NCBI RefSeq assembly: GCF_030418125.1
Contig: NZ_JAUHTR010000003.1
Span: forward strand, 124,001 to 188,000
DNA from: Fictibacillus fluitans
GTDB taxonomy: Bacteria > Bacillota > Bacilli > Bacillales > Fictibacillaceae
Direction of reading: 5' to 3'
Length of the DNA stretch: 64,000 nt
The position numbers and the translations under genes are program-made. The notes below the pieces were generated by a model that was given only the letters and a program-made list of their open reading frames with translations, was not told where the DNA came from and searched no databases. Shown here piece after piece: positions 25,970 through 35,054 of the stretch. Positions within the stretch are counted from its first letter, which is position 1, and every line of letters begins with the position of its first letter.

Positions 25970-26700
25970 GAGTGAGGGTGAGAATTGAACAATAAAGGGA
26001 TGAAAAGAATTTTTGAACTTGAGTTAAAGAAACAAGCGGTCATTCTTACTGATTGATTTTATTTAATATTGTGAGGAAATGGGGTTTGCTTCAATAAAGG
26101 AAATAGAGGAAGGTACTGAAGAATACATAACGTGCCAAATACATTACGAAGTTTTTAGAAGTGTATGAGGTATTTCAGGTTGTTGTAAGGCAATATAGCT
26201 AAAGATTCAGTCATCCATTAAACGTGTCATTGATTTACGATAAAACTGTAATTTAGAACTAAGTACCACCGTGATAAGGTAATGGACGATAGACCAGACA
26301 AGCCTGCAAAACTATTGTTTTTATATAGTAATACATAGGGGGGCTAATTCCCACATTTTAAGTCCCCCTATCTACCGGATAGGTACGTAGTAGGCACAGA
26401 TCCACATTTTGATTTTTTCGCCGATTCAAATAGTTATTCCAAACATTATGATCAATGCTTCATGCTTAATACTTAATAATATAACGATTTTATTAATTAT
26501 CTTAACAATAAATCGAAAATAGTGTAATGAACAATGTCAATGTGCAAATAATATAATCATCTCTGGTATTTTTGTTAAACAAAAAACTACTTTTCGATCC
26601 AAACAAGTAATACCTAAGAAATAACCGTTCCCTTTAACCAATTTTTGTATGAGTATAGTATAATGAACGCATCTAAACTATTGGAAAATGGTGATGAAAA
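25970..26700. other. AT-rich spacer upstream of hsdR
   Basis: About 730 bases without an intact gene. Short open frames at about 25985-26056 and 26080-26169 look like debris. A CCTATC/GATAGG hairpin lies near 26367-26383, followed by the 21-base repeat GTAGGCACAGATCCACATTTT-like element at 26390-26410. A good -10 box TATAAT at 26659-26664, without an obvious -35, is placed to serve hsdR. Confidence 0.5.
26390..26410 (+). repeat. 21-bp direct repeat flanking the RM operon, left copy
   Basis: This element matches 33037-33057 at 19 of 21 positions. The two copies bracket the hsdRMS genes. Confidence 0.65.
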
Positions 26701-29700
26701 TTGGAGAGTAATTTTGCTTTTTTTCGAGGGAAATGGGATGTACTTGCGAATTTAGGTGAGACAGCAGAAAAAAATCTATATCAAGACCCCCATACTACTG
26801 TGATGAAACTCCGATTGTTCGCTGAAACAGTAGCGAAGTTTGTTTTAGCATCTGATAATATTATTGAAGTCTATGGTACTTCTCAGGTAAATCGTATTAA
26901 TACGATGCGGAGAGAAGGCTTAATTGAAGCTGAACTTATTGATATATTTGAAACGCTTCGTCTGGAGGGTAATATTGCCATGCATGAAGCGGGTTATGAA
27001 AAAACGGAAGAAGCTAAATCATTGTTGCATTTGGCTTTTCGCTTATCTGTTTGGTTTATGGAGGTTTACGGTAATTGGAATTTTCAAGCACCAACATATC
27101 AAGAACCTGAAGAAAAGGAAAGTCATGACATTCATAAGCTCCAACAAGAATATGAAATGAAAGTTACCCAACTTGAAAAGGAACTAGAAACTCTTCGTGC
27201 AAAAGCAGAAACTGAAGGAGCAGAAGCAAAGGCAAAACGTAAAAAGATAACCAAAAAATTTGTCAGGAACAATAGGTTAACTGAGGCCGAGACCAGGTCA
27301 ATTATTGATGAGAAATTACGTGCTGCTGGATGGGAAGCCGACACATTAATGTTAAATAGCCAAAAACATGGAACTATGCCAGTTAAGAATCGTAAAATGG
27401 CTATTGCTGAATGGAAAGTTGAGGGCGGAAGAGCTGATTATGCTCTATTTATAGGCTTGAAATTAGTCGGGTTGATCGAAGCTAAAGCTAAGCACAAAAC
27501 GATACCAAGTGCGTTAGAAAGCCAAACTAAGGTATATGCTAAAAATATTAAGCAGATAAAGGATGAAGTTATCACGGAAACGAGTGGTGACTATAAAGTC
27601 CCGTTTCTTTACGCAACAAATGGAAGACGGTATTTAAAACAGCTACAAGAAGAATCGGGAATTTGGTTCTGGGATTCTCGTAAGCCATTGGAGTATGCTC
27701 GGCCATTAGAGGGTTGGCACTCTCCAGAGGATTTAGAGCTATTACTAAGTCAAGCTGACCAGGATGCAAACAAAAACCTCCAAGAAGAGGATATTACCAA
27801 GTTTGGTTTAAGACCTTATCAACAAAGGGCTGTGCTTTCTGCTGAAGAGGTTTTGATTGAAGGAAAGAAGAGAAGAATGCTAATTGCTATGGCAACAGGA
27901 ACTGGTAAGACTCGAACCGCTATAGCATTAATGTATCGTCTAATAAAAACTAAAAAATGTCGTCGAATTCTTTTTTTAGTAGACCGTAATTCATTAGGAA
28001 AACAAACTCAGGATGCACTCAAAGACACAAAGATTGAGGGATTATCGTTTACAGATATATATGACGTAAAATCTTTGGATGATTTAGAGCCAGAAGTTTC
28101 TACTAAAGTTCATATTGCTACTATTCAAGGAATGGTTAAACGACTCTTCTACAATAACAACTCAAATATGCCAAGCGTAGGACAATATGATTTTATTATC
28201 GTTGATGAAGCTCATCGAGGCTACACAAGTGACCGGGAAATGTCCGATGAAGAATTCGAATTTAGAGACCAAGATGACTATATTAGCCAGTATAGGCGGG
28301 TAATTGATTATTTCGATGCTGCTTGTTTGGGGTTAACGGCAACGCCTGCGCTCCACACAACAGATATTTTTGGAATGCCTATATACAAATATTCTTATAG
28401 TGAAGCGGTTCTAGAAGGATTTTTGGTAGACCATGAACCTCCATATCTATTTAAGACAGAACTATCACAAGCTGGCATTACATTTGAAAAGGATGAAGAA
28501 GTAGAAGTATATGATGTGGATGAAGGAGAAGTCACATTAGAAAAGATGGAGGATACCCTTCATTTTGATGTAGAACAATTTAACAAAAGAGTGATCACTC
28601 CACCATTTAACAAAGCGATATTAGATAAATTAGTGGATTATATTGATCCTACAAGCAGGGAAAAGACGTTAATATTTGCAGCTACTGATCAACATGCAGA
28701 TTTAATTGTTCGGTTATTAAAAGAAGCTTTCAAAGAGCGTGGGGATGAGGTAGAAGACGACGCTATAATGAAAATCACAGGGTATATCTATAAGCCTCTT
28801 GAAGCGATTAAAAGGTTGAAAAATGAACGTCTCCCAAATATAGTGGTGACAGTAGATTTACTGACTACTGGTATAGATGTTCCTGCGATAACAAATCTTG
28901 TTTTTTTGAGGAGAATTCAATCTCGAATACTGTATGATCAAATGCTAGGACGAGCAACACGATTGTGTCCTGAGATAGGAAAAACCCACTTTAACATTTA
29001 TGATGCAGTAAGTATTTATGATAAGCTGAAAAAATATACAGAGATGAAACCTGTTGTTAAGCAACAAAGTTATACTATCACTGACCTGTATCACTCACTG
29101 ACCCAATCTTCAACAGAAGAAGAATCTTCATATTTTAGGGAGCAACTGGTGGCTAAAATTCAGCGTCGTAAACAAAAGTTGAATGAAGAGGGAAAGCAGA
29201 AATTTGAAGAATTATCAAAAGGTAAACCTATCGATGAATGGGTGAAAGAAGTCCAAAATTATTCTCCAAAAGAAGCAAAAGAAAATAATATACTGTTTGA
29301 ATACCTTGAAACATATCGAGTAAAAGGAGATAAACGTTACATTTCCAATAAACAAGATAAGATATATGACGTTATACGTGGCTATGGGGAAGGGAATAAT
29401 CGCCCTGAAGATTATTTGGATGGTTTTGTTCGTTTCATTCAGGAGAATCTAAATGAAATACCTGCTCTTCAACTTGTTTGTTCACGTCCCAGAGATCTGA
29501 CCAGAAAAGACTTGAGAGAGTTGATTTCCATACTTGAGACAAAAGGCTATAAACAGTCTCATTTACAATCTGCTTGGAAACAAACGAAAAATGAAGACAT
29601 TGCCGCAGATATTATTAGTTTTATTCGTCAAGCTGCATTGGGCGAAGCTCTAGTTGATCACGGCACTCGTATAAGACAAGCAATGCAAAAGGTATATTCA

Positions 29701-29910
29701 TTGAACGACTGGACACCAAGACAAAAGAAATGGCTGGAGCGAATTGAAAAGCAACTAATACAAATACCAGTACTAGCTCCAAATTCACAAGATGCATTTT
29801 CTGAAGAACCATTCCTAAGTCAGGGAGGTTACAAGGTTCTTAAAAGGGAATTTGGGGACTCCATAGATAAAGTAGTAAATACAATAAATCAGAACCTATA
29901 CATTAGTTGA
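26701..29910 (+). CDS. hsdR: Type I restriction enzyme, R subunit
   Basis: TTG 26701 opens a 1069-aa protein. Residues about 1-120 form a DUF4145-like helical domain, then a charged coiled coil (about 140-180). The PD-(D/E)XK nuclease core follows, with GGRADYALFIG and GLIEAKAKH. The SF2 translocase has Walker A MATGTGKTRTA, the DEAH-type box VDEAHRG, motif III GLTATP, and later VTVDLLTTGIDVP and QMLGRATRL. All motor and nuclease motifs look intact. It cleaves unmodified DNA after translocation as part of the HsdR2M2S complex. hsdM follows about 110 bases later. Confidence 0.95.
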   Translation: MESNFAFFRGKWDVLANLGETAEKNLYQDPHTTVMKLRLFAETVAKFVLASDNIIEVYGTSQVNRINTMRREGLIEAELIDIFETLRLEGNIAMHEAGYEKTEEAKSLLHLAFRLSVWFMEVYGNWNFQAPTYQEPEEKESHDIHKLQQEYEMKVTQLEKELETLRAKAETEGAEAKAKRKKITKKFVRNNRLTEAETRSIIDEKLRAAGWEADTLMLNSQKHGTMPVKNRKMAIAEWKVEGGRADYALFIGLKLVGLIEAKAKHKTIPSALESQTKVYAKNIKQIKDEVITETSGDYKVPFLYATNGRRYLKQLQEESGIWFWDSRKPLEYARPLEGWHSPEDLELLLSQADQDANKNLQEEDITKFGLRPYQQRAVLSAEEVLIEGKKRRMLIAMATGTGKTRTAIALMYRLIKTKKCRRILFLVDRNSLGKQTQDALKDTKIEGLSFTDIYDVKSLDDLEPEVSTKVHIATIQGMVKRLFYNNNSNMPSVGQYDFIIVDEAHRGYTSDREMSDEEFEFRDQDDYISQYRRVIDYFDAACLGLTATPALHTTDIFGMPIYKYSYSEAVLEGFLVDHEPPYLFKTELSQAGITFEKDEEVEVYDVDEGEVTLEKMEDTLHFDVEQFNKRVITPPFNKAILDKLVDYIDPTSREKTLIFAATDQHADLIVRLLKEAFKERGDEVEDDAIMKITGYIYKPLEAIKRLKNERLPNIVVTVDLLTTGIDVPAITNLVFLRRIQSRILYDQMLGRATRLCPEIGKTHFNIYDAVSIYDKLKKYTEMKPVVKQQSYTITDLYHSLTQSSTEEESSYFREQLVAKIQRRKQKLNEEGKQKFEELSKGKPIDEWVKEVQNYSPKEAKENNILFEYLETYRVKGDKRYISNKQDKIYDVIRGYGEGNNRPEDYLDGFVRFIQENLNEIPALQLVCSRPRDLTRKDLRELISILETKGYKQSHLQSAWKQTKNEDIAADIISFIRQAALGEALVDHGTRIRQAMQKVYSLNDWTPRQKKWLERIEKQLIQIPVLAPNSQDAFSEEPFLSQGGYKVLKREFGDSIDKVVNTINQNLYIS

Positions 29911-30020
29911 AGTTTGCCTCTTTTGGGAGGCTTTTATTTGTTATAATGGGAATTCGGCTACTATATTAAATGTTAATAATGAACTATAGATATTTTTGGA
30001 AAAGATCTGGAGGATGGAGA

Positions 30021-31451
30021 ATGAACAACCAAGAAATTGTACAGAAATTATGGAGTTTATGTAACGTATTGCGAGATGACGGTATTACATATCACCAATA
30101 TGTAACGGAATTAACATATTTATTGTTTTTAAAAATGATGAAGGAACAGCAAAGTGAGGCAGTTATTCCAGAAGGGTACCGCTGGGACAATTTACTTGAA
30201 AAGGAAGGATTAGAGCTTAAAACGTTTTATCAGCACTTGCTGTTAGAACTAGGAAGCAACGAAAACGATAGATTAAGGCTTATTTATGCAGACTCATCTA
30301 CTAGCATTTCGGAGCCTAAAAATATGGAGAAAATTATTAAGTCTATAGATGCTCTTGATTGGTATAATGCCAAGGAAGAAGGGCTGGGTGATTTATACGA
30401 GGGTCTTCTGGAAAAGAATGCAAGTGAAACTAAATCTGGAGCAGGACAATACTTTACTCCAAGGGTGCTTATTGATGCTATCGTGCAGCTTGTAGATCCT
30501 AAGGTAGGAGAACGCTGTAATGACCCTGCAGCAGGAACATTCGGGTTCATGATTGCTGCAGATCGCTATCTAAAAAACAAAACAGATGACTATTTTGATC
30601 TTGATCCTAAAGATGCTGAATTTCAAAAGAAAGAAGCATTTACAGGAATGGAATTGGTAAAGGATACACATCGTCTCGCTCTAATGAATGCGCTCCTTCA
30701 TAATATGGAAGGGCGTATGGAACATGGTGATTCACTTTCAAATAACGGAAAGTGGATGAAGGACTTTGATGTTATTTTAACAAACCCTCCCTTTGGAATG
30801 AAAAAAGGAGGAGAAAGAGTTTCACGAGATGATTTAACTTTCGAAACATCAAATAAACAGCTGAATTTCCTACAGCTTATTTATAATGCGTTAAAAGCTA
30901 ATGGGAAGGCACGGGCGGCAGTTGTATTACCAGATAATGTTTTATTTGAAAGTGGTGTCGGTACACAAATACGCCGTGATTTAATGAACAAATGCCATCT
31001 ACACACTATATTACGATTACCAACAGGCATTTTTTATGCACAAGGTGTTAAAACAAATGTCTTATTCATCACAAGGGGAACAACAGACAAAGATAACACG
31101 AGCGACGTTTGGGTTTATGATCTTCGTACAAATATGTCTTCATTTGGGAAACGTAATCCATTAACTATGGCTCACTTTGAAAACTTCATGAAAGCCTATT
31201 TGGCTGAAGACCGCTCTAAAATAGATGATAAACGTTGGAACAAGTTCACAAGAGAAGAAATTGCAAAAAAGAACGATAACTTGGATATTGGTCTTATTGT
31301 TGATGAATCGTTATCGTCATATGAAAACTTACCAGATCCAATTGAATCAGCAGAAGAAGTAATTTCAAAATTGCAACAAGCAATAGAATTGTTAAGTGAA
31401 GTTGTGGTTGAACTTCGAGAAATGGATGGAGACCAGGGAGTTATACTATGA
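30021..31451 (+). CDS. hsdM: Type I DNA methyltransferase, M subunit
   Basis: ATG 30021 follows GGAGGATGGAG; the frame is open from 29970 but that part is leader. The 476-aa protein has the N-terminal HsdM helical domain, SAM-binding motif I (DPAAGTFGFMIAA) and catalytic motif IV NPPFG (in DVILTNPPFGMKKGG) of N6-adenine methylases. The ASETKSGAGQYFTPRVLI stretch is characteristic of HsdM. It methylates the recognition sequence and is required for both modification and restriction. Its TGA overlaps the hsdS ATG (ATGA). Confidence 0.96.
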   Translation: MNNQEIVQKLWSLCNVLRDDGITYHQYVTELTYLLFLKMMKEQQSEAVIPEGYRWDNLLEKEGLELKTFYQHLLLELGSNENDRLRLIYADSSTSISEPKNMEKIIKSIDALDWYNAKEEGLGDLYEGLLEKNASETKSGAGQYFTPRVLIDAIVQLVDPKVGERCNDPAAGTFGFMIAADRYLKNKTDDYFDLDPKDAEFQKKEAFTGMELVKDTHRLALMNALLHNMEGRMEHGDSLSNNGKWMKDFDVILTNPPFGMKKGGERVSRDDLTFETSNKQLNFLQLIYNALKANGKARAAVVLPDNVLFESGVGTQIRRDLMNKCHLHTILRLPTGIFYAQGVKTNVLFITRGTTDKDNTSDVWVYDLRTNMSSFGKRNPLTMAHFENFMKAYLAEDRSKIDDKRWNKFTREEIAKKNDNLDIGLIVDESLSSYENLPDPIESAEEVISKLQQAIELLSEVVVELREMDGDQGVIL

Positions 31452-32845
31452 CTAAGAAATATAAGACTTTTGATGAGGTGTTGGAAAGTTCTTTAGTTTC
31501 AGAAGAAGACCAACCTTATGAAATTCCTGAGAATTGGGTATGGGTTAAGCTTGGTAGTATAATAGAATTAGCATATGGTAAGTCCTTGCCTAATACCAAG
31601 CGAAGTGGTGAAGGATTTCCGGTCTATGGTTCTAATGGGGTAGTTGGATACCATGAAGATTACTTAATAGAAGGCCCAGTAATAGTTATTGGACGAAAAG
31701 GATCACATGGAGAAGTTAATTGGTATGAACAATCAGGATGGCCAATTGATACAACTTACTACGTCAAAGTTAATAAGAAAGTTTCATACAAATTCATTTA
31801 TTATTTGCTTTTAACTGTGAATTTAAAGGGACTAAATAGATCCACAGCAATTCCAGGATTAAACAGAGAAGATGCGTATGATCAAAATATTGCCCTACCA
31901 CCAATAAATGAACAAAAACGAATTATTGAAAAAGTCGAGCGGCTGTTAAATAAAATTGAAGAAGCAGAGCAATTGGTAGAGGAAGCGAAGAAAACTTTTG
32001 AACTTCGTCGAGCGGCTATTTTAGATAAGGCATTTCGGGGGGGATTAACTAGGAAATGGAGAGAGGAAAATCTTGGAGGTATTTTAAGGGGATCTGAACC
32101 AAGAAGTGCAGTAATCGCTAATAAAAAAAGTATAAAACTTAATAGCCAAATGTCTGATATAAGTATACCAGATACTTGGGAATGGGTATTATCTAATGTA
32201 CTATTTTCTTTTGTAACTAGCGGTTCTAGAGGCTGGGCTAAATATTATAGTGATGAAGGTGATTTGTTTCTTAGGGTAGGTAATCTAAATCACGAAACAA
32301 TAGATATCGATTTGACTGGTCAGCAAAAGGTGAATTTACCTGAAGGAACTGAAGGGACTAGAACACTCGTCCAAGAAGGTGATATCTTAGTATCTATAAC
32401 TGCTGATGTTGGTAGAATTGCTGTAGTTCCAAAAAAATTTCCAAAAGCTTATATTAATCAGCACATTGCTTTAGCAAGACCTTCTAGTGGCTACTGTATT
32501 GAATATGTTGCATGGTTTTTATCATCTAGGAATGGAGGAAGACTTCAATTTGATAGGCTTCAAAGAGGTGCTACAAAAGCAGGTTTAGGACTTAATGATA
32601 TCAAAAGTGTATGGATACCAATTCCACTATTAGATGAACAATATGAAATAGTTCGTAAGATAAAAAGTGCTTTTAATAAGTTTGAGGTAGTCGAGAAAAG
32701 TTTAAATAAAACCCTAAATGTATGTGAGGAATTAAAAATTTCTATTCTATCCAAAGCATATAAAGGTAAAATTGGTACAAATGATCTTAGTGAAGAGAAT
32801 GCCCTGGAATTGTTGAAAAAAGTTATCAGAGAACAAGTGATATAA
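31448..32845 (+). CDS. hsdS: Type I specificity subunit S
   Basis: The 465-aa protein has two target-recognition domains. The first begins at PYEIPENWVWVKLGSI and the second at IPDTWEWVLSN. Each ends in a conserved coiled-coil spacer (NEQKRIIEKVERLLNKIEEAE, shortened here, and LLDEQYEIVRKIKSAFNKF). Each domain reads one half of a split DNA target; the target cannot be predicted by eye. It overlaps hsdM by 4 bases and a terminator follows. The N-terminal extension MTKKYKTFDEVLE is common in this subfamily. Confidence 0.93.
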   Translation: MTKKYKTFDEVLESSLVSEEDQPYEIPENWVWVKLGSIIELAYGKSLPNTKRSGEGFPVYGSNGVVGYHEDYLIEGPVIVIGRKGSHGEVNWYEQSGWPIDTTYYVKVNKKVSYKFIYYLLLTVNLKGLNRSTAIPGLNREDAYDQNIALPPINEQKRIIEKVERLLNKIEEAEQLVEEAKKTFELRRAAILDKAFRGGLTRKWREENLGGILRGSEPRSAVIANKKSIKLNSQMSDISIPDTWEWVLSNVLFSFVTSGSRGWAKYYSDEGDLFLRVGNLNHETIDIDLTGQQKVNLPEGTEGTRTLVQEGDILVSITADVGRIAVVPKKFPKAYINQHIALARPSSGYCIEYVAWFLSSRNGGRLQFDRLQRGATKAGLGLNDIKSVWIPIPLLDEQYEIVRKIKSAFNKFEVVEKSLNKTLNVCEELKISILSKAYKGKIGTNDLSEENALELLKKVIREQVI

Positions 32846-32850
32846 TGCTA

Positions 32851-32886
32851 AAAAAGACATCCGAATTTATTGGATGTCTTTTTTCT
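32851..32886 (+). terminator. Terminator of hsdRMS
   Basis: A perfect 12-bp stem AAAAAGACATCC (32851-32862) with 32872-32883, followed by T residues. Confidence 0.9.
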
Positions 32887-32921
32887 GAGATTTAAATAAT
32901 AATAAAAACACCACTTATTTA

Positions 32922-33057
32922 TCGCAGAGTTTGAACTTTATATGATTGTAGAACGTATACAAGAAGGGAAGGCTCTTGCTAAAAAAGCAGCAGATAAGGA
33001 AGACCAAGAAAGAATAAGACAACAGCAGTAACAGACGGTAGGCACGGATCCCCATTT
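32922..33057 (+). pseudogene. Serine recombinase 3' fragment
   Basis: The frame AEFELYMIVERIQEGKALAKK matches the E-helix region of serine resolvases, including that of the resolvase at 25415. A frameshift at about 33000 then leads into GRPRKNKTTAVTDG, the linker before the helix-turn-helix. The start and C-terminal DNA-binding domain are missing. The fragment ends in the 21-base repeat also found left of hsdR. Confidence 0.75.
33037..33057 (+). repeat. 21-bp direct repeat flanking the RM operon, right copy
   Basis: GTAGGCACGGATCC followed by CCATTTT; 19 of 21 bases equal 26390-26410. Confidence 0.65.
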
Positions 33058-33245
33058 TCTAAATTTTTCAAGTTGTTAGCAACGGTAGGCTACTAGGTAG
33101 GTATACCAAAACGAAAAAGTAATTCGAATCATTTAACTTAATAAAATTTAGGTTGTATTATTGTTATTTGTGTTCTTAGTGTATATTATGTAAATTCGCA
33201 AGAGGACTTAAATAGATATGATGTCAACTTAAACCATATTTATCC

Positions 33246-33274
33246 TTGGGAAATTAATGAATTTATGGTATGAT
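33246..33274 (+). promoter_or_regulatory. Promoter of RT-associated ncRNA
   Basis: TTGGGA (33246-33251), a 17-base spacer and TATGAT (33269-33274) form a good sigma-A promoter. Transcription would start near 33281, immediately before the first hairpin of the noncoding RNA. Confidence 0.7.
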
Positions 33275-33280
33275 TAAATT

Positions 33281-33544
33281 GTCTCACAGAATGTGCTGTG
33301 AGGGAGATTGGTGAACTGTTGTCAAGCTGAACCCATTGATGGCTTCTTGCTGTAACCACCCAGCAGGTTAACGCTATGGCTAATGCTAAGCAACAATGCA
33401 TATGGACATCAACACCTCCATTTGTATTCATTACCCAATCTACTATATATTCTATAGTATAACCTATAAGTGAAATTAGTAGTCCTAATGTGTCGAGAGA
33501 TGCATTCGAAATTTTTTGAGTATGCTGGTGAGGGGTGACTGAAT
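33281..33544 (+). ncRNA. Structured noncoding RNA of a DRT2-like system
   Basis: No sense-strand gene is present, but the segment is rich in helices. A 7-bp hairpin closes CTCACAG/CTGTGAG (33283-33302). A 7-bp long-range helix AGATTGG/CCAATCT (33305-33311 with 33435-33441) encloses 123 nt. Inside is an 11-of-12 bp stem (33395-33406 with 33417-33428), followed by TACTATA/TATAGTA (33441-33459) and ATTAG/CTAAT (33475-33489). The layout directly upstream of a reverse transcriptase gene is that of the template ncRNA of DRT2-type defence systems, whose RNA is copied by rolling-circle reverse transcription. The 3' end is not visible; it may run into the RT leader. Confidence 0.7.
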
Positions 33545-34903
33545 TTGGTTCAGAGTAATAGACTACGATTACAAACCCTCGCTGGCTCTGCCATAATTGA
33601 TAAAAAGAAGTATTCCATCAAAAGATATACTCATTTTGACAACAAGAAAAAATTTGAAACAATTGAAAAAGATGTTATGAACCCGAGTTGGATCCAAAGG
33701 CATGGTTTTTTCCCGTTTATACATTATCAAATGAGCTTTTTCAAATATAGTAAGAAAAGTCGACAAAAAAAACCAAAGGTTCGGGATATATATTACGCAT
33801 CCCACATAGATAGTTATATATATAAATACTATGGTGATATGCTGAATGATCACTATAATACTGTGGTAAATGAGTTAGGAATAAACGCTGTATCCACGGC
33901 CTATAGGAATAACTTTAGTGGAATGAGTAATATTCATTTCGCTAAAGAAGTGATTGATTTTATAAAAAGCTGTGAAAAAGCATTTATTTACGTTGCTGAC
34001 TTCACATCCTTTTTCGATCATTTAGACCATAAACATTTGAAGAAGAAAATGAAAGATGTTTTGAATGTGAAGGTTTTGCCTCCAGACTATTACAATGTCT
34101 TTAAAAACATTACAAAATTTAGTTGGATAGAGCGAGAGGATATTGATGCCGCAATAACGGAAAAATATCCTGTTCATGACGAGAGGAAGAGGTTAAGTAG
34201 GTATTTTGGCGATAGGGAATTCAGAGAGTTTAAAAAGAATAAGGTCCACGTCAACAAAGAAGGATTTGGGATTCCTCAGGGTGCAGGAATAAGTTCGGTT
34301 TGTTCTAATATATACCTTTTAGACTTTGACAAGGAAATAAACGATTATGTTAGCCGCAATAAAGGAATTTATAGAAGATACAGTGACGATTTGATCATAG
34401 TTATACCTATTAAAGAAAGATTGCAACAAGAAGTCTTGGACAATCATGTGTTGTTTATTGATAGCATTAAGGATAAAACGCCCAATTTAATAATCCAAGA
34501 AGAAAAGACAGGTAAGTATATTTACATGAATGATAAGATACATGATGAACTACTAGAACCAGCTGTATTAGATTATCTAGGTTTTTGTTTTGATGGGAAT
34601 AATGTGAAAATTCGAGAAAAAAGTCTTTTCAAGTTTTACAGTAGAGCTTATAAAAAAATTAAGCTCTGTAATTGGATGGCAAAAGAACAAAAAAGGAAAG
34701 TTTATAGGAGAAGCTTGTATAAAACATACTCTCATCTAGGAAAGAGAAGAAAAGGACATGGCAATTTTTTAAGTTATGTTTCAAGAGCGCAACGTATTTT
34801 TGATGAAAACAAAAGCACAACTAATTTAATGGAACAACAAGTAGTAAATCACTGGAAGTATATTGGACGTCGGTTGAAAAACCCTAATGAAAATTATAAC
34901 TAA
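33545..34903 (+). CDS. Defence-associated reverse transcriptase (DRT2/UG2-like candidate)
   Basis: TTG 33545 follows GAGGGGTG by 7 bases and lies in the loop of a small hairpin (CTGAA/TTCAG, 33539-33553). The 452-aa protein has the RT palm: motif A FIYVADFTSFFDHLDH (Asp152), motif B GIPQGAGISSVCSNIYL (242 on) and motif C RRYSDDLIIV (YSDD 279-282), both catalytic Asp present. A helical thumb-like C-terminus (YSHLGKRRKGHGNFLSYVSRA) is shared with UG/Abi-type RTs. No maturase, retron VTG or integrase-linked domain is apparent. Together with the upstream ncRNA it suggests phage-triggered cDNA synthesis. The DRT2 class is inferred from layout, not from a phylogeny. Confidence 0.8.
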   Translation: MVQSNRLRLQTLAGSAIIDKKKYSIKRYTHFDNKKKFETIEKDVMNPSWIQRHGFFPFIHYQMSFFKYSKKSRQKKPKVRDIYYASHIDSYIYKYYGDMLNDHYNTVVNELGINAVSTAYRNNFSGMSNIHFAKEVIDFIKSCEKAFIYVADFTSFFDHLDHKHLKKKMKDVLNVKVLPPDYYNVFKNITKFSWIEREDIDAAITEKYPVHDERKRLSRYFGDREFREFKKNKVHVNKEGFGIPQGAGISSVCSNIYLLDFDKEINDYVSRNKGIYRRYSDDLIIVIPIKERLQQEVLDNHVLFIDSIKDKTPNLIIQEEKTGKYIYMNDKIHDELLEPAVLDYLGFCFDGNNVKIREKSLFKFYSRAYKKIKLCNWMAKEQKRKVYRRSLYKTYSHLGKRRKGHGNFLSYVSRAQRIFDENKSTTNLMEQQVVNHWKYIGRRLKNPNENYN

Positions 34904-34911
34904 TTAATCAT

Positions 34912-34954
34912 TAAAAGACAGTAACTACAAGGAATGACTAGTTACTGTCTTTTA
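34912..34954. terminator. Bidirectional terminator after RT gene
   Basis: A perfect 16-bp stem (34912-34927 with 34939-34954) ending in TTTTA, between convergent genes. Confidence 0.85.
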
Positions 34955-35054
34955 ATTTGGTTCTATCTTTCCACAATAATTCAAGGAGTAAAAAACCGCC
35001 AAGTTGAGCTTCATTTTTGTATACGGTTTTACCTTTTTCATAAAAATGGGATGA

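Larger units (their letters stand above)
33240..33563 (-). other. Stop-free antisense frame across the ncRNA (candidate neo-like reading frame)
   Basis: On the minus strand one frame is open from at least 33563 down to the TAA at 33242-33240, about 107 codons. Across the 123-nt loop the other five frames contain stops. This strand also carries TTGACA (33325-33320) and a Shine-Dalgarno-like GGAGGTG (33419-33413), 11 bases before an in-frame ATG. It is the sequence that first-strand cDNA copied from the ncRNA would have. It is not claimed to be a conventional gene. Confidence 0.5.

Noticed and set aside
33281-33544. Retron msr-msd interpretation of the RT locus
   Set aside because: The RT lacks a convincing retron VTG region and is longer than typical retron RTs. 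The RNA lacks the obvious terminal inverted a1/a2 pair with a branching G; the DRT2-like layout fits better.
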